Notes: generated by a model not told the origin, from the sequence alone. A stretch of DNA of 11,617 bases from an uncultured Arcobacter sp. (GCA_913062735.1 CAJXWI010000029.1:1-11617); one strand, 5' to 3'; positions 1-6,890 are shown, numbered from the stretch's first letter. Numbers and translations are program-made.

Positions 1-349
1 ATTCATCGGGCAAGGATTTTTTTAAAAATTCTTTTTTTTCATCATCGCTACAAACCAATAAAACTTTATTAGCTACATCTTGGCTATATAACATTTCTTT
101 AGATAAATCAAAACGTGAAGCGGATATATCATAAAGTTTTTCTATGTTTTTAATTTTTTTTGCAATACTGTCTTTTGAATGATTAATGTAATAATCAATT
201 TCAAAAGCTATTTGTTGTGCATGTATATCTTTTGAATTGGATACGATAAAATCTTCGTCTTCTATTTCTTTATAAGAATTTGTTACAAGAATATTAGAAG
301 AGAGAGGAAAGTCCAGTTCTTTGTTTGTATAATAAACATATTCATACAT
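1..349 (-). CDS. N-terminal part of a gene cut by the left edge; possible 4Fe-4S ferredoxin-type protein
   Basis: The frame is open from ATG at 349-347 to the window edge with no stop, giving 116 codons. An AAGG Shine-Dalgarno (356-359, minus) lies 6 nt before the ATG, which supports this start. The visible protein begins MYEYVYYTNKELDFPLSSN and has charged stretches such as KKIKNIEKLYDISASRFD and KVLLVCSDDEKKEF. It has no signal peptide, membrane segment or cysteine cluster in the part seen. The pattern reminds me of the N-terminus of cytoplasmic 4Fe-4S proteins found near formate dehydrogenase and selenocysteine genes in Campylobacterota, but that is weak recognition from memory, and the cysteine motifs that would prove it lie outside the window. 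It is transcribed divergently from the binding-protein/kinase operon. The gene is secure; its identity is not. Confidence 0.8.
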   Translation of the reverse strand, partial: MYEYVYYTNKELDFPLSSNILVTNSYKEIEDEDFIVSNSKDIHAQQIAFEIDYYINHSKDSIAKKIKNIEKLYDISASRFDLSKEMLYSQDVANKVLLVCSDDEKKEFLKKSLPDE

Positions 350-357
350 TTTTTGCC

Positions 358-437
358 TTTTGGTAAAATATAATTTACCTATTTTAAACTGTATTAACTT
401 CGGTTTTACTTAAAAAGTTAATAATATTTTACCAAAA
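358..437. repeat. Nested inverted repeats in the divergent promoter region
   Basis: The outer arms are TTTTGGTAAAATA (358-370) and its exact reverse complement TATTTTACCAAAA (425-437), 13 bp each. The inner arms are TATTAACTT (392-400) and AAGTTAATA (415-423), 9 bp each, separated by 14 nt. The right-hand arms are almost contiguous (one base between), while the left arms are separated by 21 nt. A smaller repeat, GGTAAA/TTTACC (362-367 and 374-379), overlaps the outer left arm. If transcribed leftward, the RNA could fold into a bulged hairpin whose 3' end reaches into the AAGG ribosome-binding site of the leftward gene. As DNA, it could be a pair of operators. The repeats are seen directly; their role is inferred. 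Confidence 0.6.
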
Positions 438-443
438 TAAAAA

Positions 444-468
444 CAAGTGTTACCTTTTGCTCAAGTGT
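444..468 (+). promoter_or_regulatory. CAAGTGT direct repeat over the operon promoter
   Basis: The heptamer CAAGTGT occurs at 444-450 and again at 462-468, 18 bp apart start to start, so the copies lie on nearly the same helix face. The first lies about where the -35 contact would be; the second abuts the extended -10. This is the geometry expected for a tandem regulator site, and the response regulator encoded in this operon is an obvious but untested candidate. Confidence 0.4.
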
Positions 469-476
469 GATATAAT
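468..476 (+). promoter_or_regulatory. Extended -10 promoter of the binding protein/kinase/regulator operon
   Basis: TGATATAAT at 468-476 is a perfect TATAAT (471-476) preceded by TG one base upstream, the extended -10 form. No convincing TTGACA lies at normal spacing, in keeping with the poor -35 conservation typical of Campylobacterota sigma-70 promoters. Transcription would start near 483, leaving a leader of only about 14 nt before the GTG start. Confidence 0.65.
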
Positions 477-487
477 TTAATAAAAAT

Positions 488-491
488 GAGG
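488..491 (+). promoter_or_regulatory. Ribosome-binding site fixing a GTG start
   Basis: GAGG at 488-491 is spaced 5 nt from GTG at 497. The nearby ATG at 486 is in a different frame, so the gene most likely starts with GTG. Confidence 0.65.
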
Positions 492-496
492 TATAC

Positions 497-1633
497 GTGT
501 TTAAATATTTATTTGCTTTTAGTCTTTTTATTCTTTTAATTTATATTTCACTTAGAGACAAGGTATATAATAATCAAATCATTCTTTTTGGTGCATCAGT
601 ACCTCAAACTGGAATCATGAAAGCTTGGGGTTCTGCTGTATATTCAGGAGCCAGTTCATATTTTTTTCATGTGAATGATAATAATTTATTAAAAAACAAA
701 AAAATACAACTTATTACTTATGACGATAAATATGAACCAGAATTAACAAAAGAAAACCTTAATCAATTAATTGAAGAAGATGATGTTTTTTCTTTATTTG
801 GTTTTGTAGGTACGCCTACGGTTAAGAGTATTTTACCTATTTTGGAAAAAGAAAACATTCCATTTATTGCACCTTTTACAGGAGCTTCTTTTTTAAGAGA
901 TGAGTATAAAACAAATATAGTAAATTATCGAGCTTCTTATAAAGAAGAAATAGAGAATTTAGTTCAGTATTTATACAAAAAGAAAAAGATAAGTAAAATT
1001 GCTGTTTTTTATCAAAATGATGATTATGGAGAAGAAGGCTATATCTCTTTATTAGAAGCTTTAGAGAAAAGAAAATTAAAACTCAATTCAGAAGGTACGT
1101 ATAAAAGAAATACCTTATCCATCAAACATGCTTTTTATGAAATAAAAAAAGGAAAACCAGAGGCTATTATTATGGTTGGAGCTTATAAAGCAAATGCTTT
1201 ATTTATTAAAAAAGCCAAAAACGATCCTATATTTAAAGATACCATTTTTTGTAATATTTCTTTTGGAGATGCAAATGAAATGATAAAAGAACTAAACTAC
1301 GAAAGTGAAAACTTACTTTTTTCTTCTGTGGTACCTTATTATGAAAGTGCAAATATTTCAGTTATCAATGAATATAAAAAATTAATGATGAAATACTTTC
1401 CAAAACAAGACTTAGGTTTTGTATCCTTGGAGAGTTTTCTTGCTGCGAAAGCTATTGTTCAAGCCTTACAAAATATTAACGGCAGTCTAACACGAACAAG
1501 TTTTTTAGAACAGTTAAAAAACTTACCCAAAGGTTTTTTAAATGGTCTGCCAAGCGACTATAAAGACACACAAGTACAAAACAACTTATACTTATATGAG
1601 TATAAAAATAATAATTTTAAAGAAATACAATAA
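497..1633 (+). CDS. Periplasmic ABC-type substrate-binding protein, Leu/Ile/Val (LivJ/Peripla_BP_6) family, probably a sensor component
   Basis: The product is 378 aa. Residues 3-18 are a hydrophobic export segment followed by RDK. There is no lipobox cysteine and no clear AxA cleavage site, so the protein may stay anchored in the inner membrane. The rest fits a type I periplasmic-binding fold: SVPQTGIMKAWGSAVYSG near 34-51 in the first ligand-contact region, LFGFVGTPTVKSILPIL (100-116) then IPFIAPFTGASFL (121-133), and KIAVFYQNDDYGEEGY (167-182) opening the second lobe. Proteins of this family bind amino acids, amides, urea and similar small molecules; the ligand here cannot be read. No LivH/M/F/G permease or ATPase is adjacent. 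Instead the stop codon overlaps the start of a histidine kinase by one base (TAATG). That points to a ligand-presenting partner of the kinase, comparable in arrangement to TorT with TorS, rather than uptake. The role is inferred from context; the family call is fairly secure. Confidence 0.85.
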   Translation: MFKYLFAFSLFILLIYISLRDKVYNNQIILFGASVPQTGIMKAWGSAVYSGASSYFFHVNDNNLLKNKKIQLITYDDKYEPELTKENLNQLIEEDDVFSLFGFVGTPTVKSILPILEKENIPFIAPFTGASFLRDEYKTNIVNYRASYKEEIENLVQYLYKKKKISKIAVFYQNDDYGEEGYISLLEALEKRKLKLNSEGTYKRNTLSIKHAFYEIKKGKPEAIIMVGAYKANALFIKKAKNDPIFKDTIFCNISFGDANEMIKELNYESENLLFSSVVPYYESANISVINEYKKLMMKYFPKQDLGFVSLESFLAAKAIVQALQNINGSLTRTSFLEQLKNLPKGFLNGLPSDYKDTQVQNNLYLYEYKNNNFKEIQ

Positions 1634-3222
1634 TGCAGATAAAAAAAATATTTAATTTTTATGACAAAATACCATTTTCTTATAAAACATCTTTTTTAAT
1701 TTTTATTATTGCGGGTGGAATGTTCAGCATCATTGTTTTATCTCAAATATCCATGTACGCTTTAAAAAATGATTTTGATTTTTTATTTGAGAAAAGAACC
1801 AAGCCAATAATAAAACTAGAAACCATCAAAGATACTTTTGCCATTAATATCTATGATACCTTATACGATGTACAGCATGATAATATTACTATTTCACAAT
1901 CAAAAGACGTTATTGTTTTAGGGCAACAACTTATTAATAAAAACTGGTTGTCTTATAAAAAAACCTCTTTAAGTAAAAGCGAAGACACATTTTTTGTTAC
2001 GGAGCTTATTAAAACACTTGTACTTAATCCAAGCAGCACGCACAATGAAAAATTACAGCATAATATTATTAAAAATATTGATAGAAAAATTGCACTCATT
2101 AATAAAAAAATAAATACTATCTATATTTTATTCTCACAAAAAAATGAGGAAGAAGCCATTTTTCTTATTGACAAAATCAACTTTGATATAAATTCTATTA
2201 ATATTTATTTAACCAATTTGACCAATTATGATTTAAATTTAGCCATTGACGAAAAAATCAACACCCAAGAAGTATTTAATATACTAAGTAATATTCTTAA
2301 TTTATCCATTTTCTTGGTTTTTTTGTTTTGTATTTTACTCTCAATAATAATTATTAATAACTTCCGTGTTTCACACTATATATTAGAAGCTGCAATTGAA
2401 GATAAAACAAAAGAATTACTTAAATTAAATGATTCTTTGGCTAATAAAGTTAAAACAGAAGTTCTTAACTCAAGGAAAAAAGATATTATTATGTTCCAAC
2501 AAGCAAAATTAGCTTCTTTAGGAGAAATGATTTCTAATATTGCCCATCAATGGAGACAACCCCTAAGTTCAATTTTAATGATTGTTCAATCCTTTCAAGT
2601 AAAAATGTCCTTGGGTAAACTTACCCAAGAGTATATGGATGAAAAAGTAAACGATGCAATATTATTATCGCAAAATATGTCAAACACCCTAGAAGACTTT
2701 CAAAACTACTTTAAACCTAATAAAGAAAAATCTATATTTAAAATTTCTGACTGCATCAATCACTCTCTTAGTTTATCAAAGTATATTTTAGATCAAGAAA
2801 AGATAAAAGTACATTTAATAATTAAAGAAGACTTATCGACATATGGTTTCTATAATGAACTCTCACATGTGCTATTAAATATGATTTCTAACTCAAAAGA
2901 TGCATTAAAAAACAAATCAAACAATAAATTAATCAAAATCGTATTAAAATGTCAAAACAATTTTATAGTGATAAAAATATACGATAATGGTGGAGGAATA
3001 AAACAAGAAGCCTTACCTCATATTTTTGACCCCTACTACACTACTAAATATAAAAGTGCGGGAACAGGGATAGGATTGTATATGTCAAAACAAATAATTG
3101 AAAAACATATGAATGGTAATATAAAGTGCAAAAACGTTTATTATAATATTAATAAAGCTATTTTTGAAGACTGCGCACTTTTTATTATGGCCATTCCAAT
3201 AGTAAAGGCAAAAGATGAATAG
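1633..3222 (+). CDS. Membrane sensor histidine kinase with periplasmic helical domain
   Basis: The product is 529 aa. It has two membrane segments, about 20-42 and 222-243, flanking a roughly 175-residue periplasmic region that looks all-helical and is rich in Lys, Asn and Ile, like four-helix-bundle sensors. A coiled coil (about 253-290) leads into the kinase core. The H-box is SLGEMISNIAHQWRQPLSS with His305. The N-box is HVLLNMISNSKDAL (N416, N420), the G1 box DNGGGI (451-456), the F-box FDPYYTTK (465-472) and the G2 box GTGIGLY (477-483), so the catalytic parts appear intact. There is no PAS, HAMP motif or receiver that I can identify. The start overlaps the stop of the binding-protein gene by 1 nt, and the end overlaps the response-regulator start by 8 nt, indicating translational coupling. 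It probably autophosphorylates in response to the loaded binding protein and passes phosphate to the next gene's product. The kinase call is secure; the partners are inferred from gene order. Confidence 0.93.
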   Translation: MQIKKIFNFYDKIPFSYKTSFLIFIIAGGMFSIIVLSQISMYALKNDFDFLFEKRTKPIIKLETIKDTFAINIYDTLYDVQHDNITISQSKDVIVLGQQLINKNWLSYKKTSLSKSEDTFFVTELIKTLVLNPSSTHNEKLQHNIIKNIDRKIALINKKINTIYILFSQKNEEEAIFLIDKINFDINSINIYLTNLTNYDLNLAIDEKINTQEVFNILSNILNLSIFLVFLFCILLSIIIINNFRVSHYILEAAIEDKTKELLKLNDSLANKVKTEVLNSRKKDIIMFQQAKLASLGEMISNIAHQWRQPLSSILMIVQSFQVKMSLGKLTQEYMDEKVNDAILLSQNMSNTLEDFQNYFKPNKEKSIFKISDCINHSLSLSKYILDQEKIKVHLIIKEDLSTYGFYNELSHVLLNMISNSKDALKNKSNNKLIKIVLKCQNNFIVIKIYDNGGGIKQEALPHIFDPYYTTKYKSAGTGIGLYMSKQIIEKHMNGNIKCKNVYYNINKAIFEDCALFIMAIPIVKAKDE

Positions 3223-3877
3223 AAATTTAAACATATTAAATCAATTTAATATTTTATATATAGAAGATGATAAAAGTTTATTAAAACACACAAAAGATAT
3301 TTTAGATGATTTTGCAAAAGAAGTATATGCCGTTAATACTTCTAAAGAAGCCTTTGAAATAATTAATTGCTACACTATAGATATTATTATTTGCGATATT
3401 CTCTTAGAAAATGAAAATGGTATTGATTTTTTAAAAGACTTAAAAGAGAATAAAAAAATTTTTATACCGTCAATACTTGCGACTGCGCATACGGATACTA
3501 AATATTTATTAGAAGCTATTAAACTTAAAATTGATCATTACATTGTTAAACCCATTAATGTAAAAGAGTTATTAAATACCTTACATGATATTTTATTACC
3601 ACAAATTCAAGAAAAAGAACTTAGAAAAAACATAAATGTTATTAAAACTATTTCTGCTATTACCGATTCTAAACAAGTAGAAATTATTAAATATATGATT
3701 TCTAACTTGGATGAAAAAAATCAACTTTTTACTTCTTATCTAGAAATCATGCAAAAGATTTCTGTTTCAAAACCAACACTGATTAAATTGTTTAAGGATT
3801 TAGCTAGTAAAAAGATTTTAAATAAAACAGCTCATAAAACATACTTTTTTGATGAAGATGCACTTAATTCTCTCTAG
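3215..3877 (+). CDS. Response regulator: receiver plus atypical winged-helix-like DNA-binding domain
   Basis: The product is 220 aa. Residues 10-128 are a CheY-like receiver with the acidic pocket E17/D18/D19, phosphoacceptor D61 (IIICDILLENENG), T90 and K112 followed by Pro. After a charged linker, residues 141-215 carry a domain that is neither OmpR/PhoB, NarL/LuxR nor Fis type as far as I can see. It contains a helix-turn-helix-like stretch, EIMQKISVSKPTLIKLFKDL (177-196), then KKILNKTAHKTYFFD, which would form the wing. This resembles MarR/Crp/RepL-type winged helices (pattern 'vSkpTv.k..keL..k.il'). The start is supported by AAGG at 3205-3208, 6 nt upstream, inside the kinase coding end. 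It is probably the transcriptional output of the preceding kinase. The receiver is certain; DNA binding is a good inference. Confidence 0.88.
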   Translation: MNRNLNILNQFNILYIEDDKSLLKHTKDILDDFAKEVYAVNTSKEAFEIINCYTIDIIICDILLENENGIDFLKDLKENKKIFIPSILATAHTDTKYLLEAIKLKIDHYIVKPINVKELLNTLHDILLPQIQEKELRKNINVIKTISAITDSKQVEIIKYMISNLDEKNQLFTSYLEIMQKISVSKPTLIKLFKDLASKKILNKTAHKTYFFDEDALNSL

Positions 3878-3885
3878 AGATTATT

Positions 3886-5379
3886 TTAATAACACCTTTT
3901 AATCTCTGTATCACTTTTTAAATACCTACTTACTCTTTTTGAAATATTATCAATTAAAATATTTAAAAAAGCAGTAAGTATTAATAACATCATCATTTTA
4001 TCCAATCTAAAATCTGCTATAGCAGAGTCAATAAAAAAACCCAAAGTAGCCAAACCAAGCATTCCTAAAATAGCACTTTCTCTCATTATAATTTCCCAAC
4101 GGTAAAATAAAAATGATAAAAAAGAAGAATAAAGCCTTGGTAAGGTTTCATAAGCATATAAGGATATTTTGGAAGATGAGAAATCCAGTCTGTATTCTAA
4201 AGCATTGGCTTGTTTTCCAATTAAAAATGCAAGAATAGAACCATTATGTAACATAAGCGCTAAAGCAGCTGGGAGAAAAGAAGGCCCAAATATTTGCAAA
4301 AACAAATATGCTAAAATATATTCAGGAGAGCTTCTAAACACAATCAATACTATGTGAGATAAAAACCTCACATAAATATTACTAAACTTATAGGAAATAA
4401 AAGGAAACACAAGTAAGGTCATAGCGCCTGTTAATACCAAAGCAACTTGCGTTAATAAAATAGTGTTAAACAAACCAGGTACTATTTCATTGCTAAAAAA
4501 ACGATAAAACCAAAGACTTCCATCTTCAAAAGAAAGGGATGCTTTTATAGGATAAGGAATAATATCAATGCTTACGAACCTCCATAAATTTTCTAATGAT
4601 AAAGAACCAAAATCATCCAAATAATAAAAAGAAAAGAAGAAAAGAAAAATAAAACTGTATTTATTAAACCATAACTTAATACTCGCAATTAGAGCATAAA
4701 ACATAAAAAGTAAGAGCCAAACCTCATTATAATAAGCTTGATTAAAAGAAGAAGATAAATAATACCCCAAGGTAGTAATACCCACAAAACCTAAAATAGC
4801 AGATGAGCGTAAGGCACATTCAAAACGATACAAAGTATAAGATAATAAATGTGAAAAAGCATCTGGAACTTTGGAGTAAAAATAATAAGAAAGGATATTC
4901 TTTCCTCTTAGTTGTTTATCAAAAACATCGTGTTCTTCTAAAATTTCAAAATACACTTTTGCGAATATTGCGGAAAAAGGTAAGATAAGTGCTAAAAGTG
5001 CTGTTAATACATTAAGTCCAAAGATTTGAAGAAAAATCAAAGCCCAGAATAATTCATGTATGGCTCTAATAAAAGATAAAAAAGTACGTATAAATACATT
5101 TTTATAAAACAAAGCCAATATAAACCCAAAAAAAGACGAAAAGAATAAGGCCAAAACAGCAATACAAACTGTTCTTAAAATAGCTGGGAATAAACTAGGA
5201 AGAGTTGAAATATTTATTTCAAATAAAGCAAGAAAGAACTTCTTAAGTTCTAACATTGGTGCTAAAGAAGAAATAGAAAAATCAGAAAATAAAAAAGAAA
5301 TAAAAGCCAAGAAACAAAAAAAGAAAGTGACTTTAAAATTCTTACTCACAAACATAATATAAAGTATTCCTATCATCAT
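3886..5379 (-). CDS. phnE: Fused two-unit ABC permease, PhnE family (phosphonate/phosphite/selenate-type importer)
   Basis: The product is 497 aa, about twice the usual single PhnE-type permease (roughly 260-280 aa), because two homologous units are joined. Unit 1 carries a LIFLQIFG block (about 114-121) and YTLYRFECALRSSAILGFVG (181-200) then ITTLGYYL. Unit 2 repeats this as YLFLQIFG (about 358-365) and FLFYRWEIIMRESAILGMLG (424-443) then LATLGFFI, offset by about 243 residues. These are the conserved cytoplasmic-loop and following helix of PhnE-type permeases. Many hydrophobic segments fill both units, and the extra helix between them (about 241-253) fits joining two units with correct topology. 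One chain could thus supply the whole transmembrane pore. The first ATG overlaps the ATPase gene by 38 nt. An in-frame ATG at 5355 (residue 9) would shorten the overlap, and neither has a strong ribosome-binding site. The gene symbol is family-level only; the substrate is not shown. Confidence 0.85.
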   Translation of the reverse strand: MMIGILYIMFVSKNFKVTFFFCFLAFISFLFSDFSISSLAPMLELKKFFLALFEINISTLPSLFPAILRTVCIAVLALFFSSFFGFILALFYKNVFIRTFLSFIRAIHELFWALIFLQIFGLNVLTALLALILPFSAIFAKVYFEILEEHDVFDKQLRGKNILSYYFYSKVPDAFSHLLSYTLYRFECALRSSAILGFVGITTLGYYLSSSFNQAYYNEVWLLLFMFYALIASIKLWFNKYSFIFLFFFSFYYLDDFGSLSLENLWRFVSIDIIPYPIKASLSFEDGSLWFYRFFSNEIVPGLFNTILLTQVALVLTGAMTLLVFPFISYKFSNIYVRFLSHIVLIVFRSSPEYILAYLFLQIFGPSFLPAALALMLHNGSILAFLIGKQANALEYRLDFSSSKISLYAYETLPRLYSSFLSFLFYRWEIIMRESAILGMLGLATLGFFIDSAIADFRLDKMMMLLILTAFLNILIDNISKRVSRYLKSDTEIKRCY

Positions 5380-6001
5380 TACTTAGTTCACTACAGGCTT
5401 TATTTATAATAATTTCGCCATCTTTTAAACCAATTACTCTATCAAAATATTGAATTGCATAAGAAACATTATGAAGCGTACAAATAACAGTATCATACGT
5501 ATTAAAAAAATCTTCAAGTACTTTTTTTGCTAAATACTCATCCAAAGAAGAAACGGGTTCATCCGCTAATAAAATTCTTTTTGCATTAAATTTAGCTCTT
5601 AATATTGCAACTCTTTGTTTTTGCCCTCCTGAAAGTGTAGAAACATTTTCAAAAATCTTATCCTCCAAATCTAAGGCTTTTAAAAGTATTTTAATTTCAT
5701 TTACCTCTTTTTTAAAAGGGAAAAATAAATTTATTAAATTATAGATACTTGAATGATTGTCTAATCGTGACATAAAGATATTGTGAAAAACACTTAATTT
5801 GTTAATTAGAGATAAATCTTGAGGAATATAAGAAACATTGTTTTTTTGTTTTTCAAAAAGATGTTTTAACAAGCTTGATTTACCGGAACCACTTTTACCT
5901 AAAAGCGCCAGTTTTTCTCCCTTGTTTATTTTTAAATTAATATTCTTTAATACAAGCGTATTAGAATACGAAAAATTCTCATCTTCTAAAAGAAATGCCA
6001 T
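5342..6001 (-). CDS. phnC: ABC transporter ATP-binding protein, PhnC family
   Basis: The product is 219 aa, somewhat short for PhnC-type ATPases (commonly about 240-260 aa), but the nucleotide-binding parts are complete. They are Walker A GKSGSGKS (35-42), Q-loop YIPQD (Q61), signature LSGGQ (123-127), Walker B RILLADEP with E148, D-loop SSLD (151-154) and switch His177. The stretch SVFHNIFMSRL (70-80) and the segment LFFPFKKE (92-99) match the PhnC subfamily pattern of VxxNxxxGRL followed by a FP motif, with the usual GR replaced by SR. The ATG overlaps the stop of the binding-protein gene by 1 nt (TAATG), and its 3' end overlaps the permease start. It would energise import through the fused permease as a homodimer. 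The ATPase call is certain; the subfamily is well supported by neighbours. Confidence 0.93.
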   Translation of the reverse strand: MAFLLEDENFSYSNTLVLKNINLKINKGEKLALLGKSGSGKSSLLKHLFEKQKNNVSYIPQDLSLINKLSVFHNIFMSRLDNHSSIYNLINLFFPFKKEVNEIKILLKALDLEDKIFENVSTLSGGQKQRVAILRAKFNAKRILLADEPVSSLDEYLAKKVLEDFFNTYDTVICTLHNVSYAIQYFDRVIGLKDGEIIINKACSELSNDDRNTLYYVCE

Positions 6002-6846
6002 TAATCAATGAGACCTATTTTTTTACCCACTTCTAAAATAGCATCAAAATCACTGTTTTTTGCTTTTATGAAGGATTTTCTGGGGAAAGCATTAAGTATA
6101 TCTTTATCTTTTATATCAATAAGTACAGCTGCTAGTTTTTTTGTAAAACCTTTTCCATACTTTTCATCCAAATCTCCTCTTGCTGTAAATTGATAATCAG
6201 GATAAGTAGGTGTTTCCCAGATAACATCTACTTTTGATAAATCTATATTACCAAGTGATAATTCTCTTTCCCAAACTTTAAAATTCACTGCACCAACTTT
6301 ATATGCTCCACTTTGAACCAATGCTATAGTTTTAGTATGAGAGCCTGAATATCCAACTTTAGAAAAGAGGGAAGAAGGTGCTTTGTTTAAATTCTCTCTT
6401 AGAAAATACTCAGGCATTAAACGTCCAGAAGTAGAACCTTTAGATCCAAAAGTAAAGCTTTGATTCGTAATTTTTGTACTTAAAGCAGAAGATTTTTTTA
6501 TCTTAAGGCTTTTATGAGCTATAAAATACGTTTTAAAATTCGGGTCTTCATACCCTTGTGCTATTACAAGAGAATCAGGAACAAGTATTCTTGCACGAAC
6601 TCCTGATAATCCACCAAACCATGCAAGCTGTACTTGATTATTTCTAAATGCTGCAATGCTTGCACTATAAGACTTTACAGGAATGAATTTCACTTCAATA
6701 TCTAACTCTTTACTAAGATAATTAGCCAAGAGTGAAAATCTAAGTTCTAATTTACTCTCATCTTGATCAGGAATAGCCGTAAAGTAAAATGTTGTAGAAA
6801 ACATGAGCGTAGTTGCACACAGAAGTGCCAGTAGTATTTTTTTCAT
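6001..6846 (-). CDS. Periplasmic substrate-binding protein, PhnD superfamily, resembling the 'putative selenate' clade
   Basis: The product is 281 aa with a classical signal peptide: KK, a hydrophobic core LLALLCATTLMF, and likely cleavage near residue 18. The mature start FYFTAIPDQDESKLELRFSL and then QLAWFGGLSGVRAR (73-86), GSKGSTSGRLMPEYF (134-148) and VGYSGSHTKTIALVQSG (164-180) are hallmarks of PhnD-like oxyanion binding proteins. The segments AVNFKVWERE (186-195) and VIWETPTYPDYQFTARGDLD (208-227) resemble, as I remember it, the clade named putative selenate ABC transporter binding protein (TIGR04553) rather than classical PhnD. For this reason I give no phnD symbol. A GGAG site (6852-6855) sits 5 nt before the ATG. 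It is the first gene of a three-gene operon with the ATPase and permease. The import role is well supported; the substrate (selenate, phosphite, phosphonate or another oxyanion) is open. Confidence 0.87.
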   Translation of the reverse strand: MKKILLALLCATTLMFSTTFYFTAIPDQDESKLELRFSLLANYLSKELDIEVKFIPVKSYSASIAAFRNNQVQLAWFGGLSGVRARILVPDSLVIAQGYEDPNFKTYFIAHKSLKIKKSSALSTKITNQSFTFGSKGSTSGRLMPEYFLRENLNKAPSSLFSKVGYSGSHTKTIALVQSGAYKVGAVNFKVWERELSLGNIDLSKVDVIWETPTYPDYQFTARGDLDEKYGKGFTKKLAAVLIDIKDKDILNAFPRKSFIKAKNSDFDAILEVGKKIGLID

Positions 6847-6851
6847 AAAAA

Positions 6852-6855
6852 CTCC
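6852..6855 (-). promoter_or_regulatory. Ribosome-binding site of the importer operon
   Basis: GGAG on the minus strand lies 5 nt before the ATG at 6846. It is the clearest Shine-Dalgarno of the operon; the two downstream genes appear to rely on overlap coupling. Confidence 0.7.
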
Positions 6856-6890
6856 AAATAATTTGAAGCACGAGTCATAAAAGTAAAAGT

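Noticed and set aside
31..39. Homopolymer T/A runs as phase-variation switches
   Set aside because: Runs of 7-8 A or T are expected in DNA this A/T-rich; there are no G/C tracts of the kind used for phase variation in this group, and the reading frames are intact.
350..496. Known riboswitch in the divergent region
   Set aside because: Inverted repeats are clear but no conserved aptamer sequence that I know is present, so no riboswitch class is claimed.
4169..4988. Short plus-strand frames opposite the permease gene
   Set aside because: They lie antisense to conserved permease sequence, lack ribosome-binding sites and show no protein pattern; they are shadows.
6008..6193. Short plus-strand frame opposite the binding-protein gene
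   Set aside because: It is antisense to the conserved C-terminal part of the PhnD-like protein and has no independent support.
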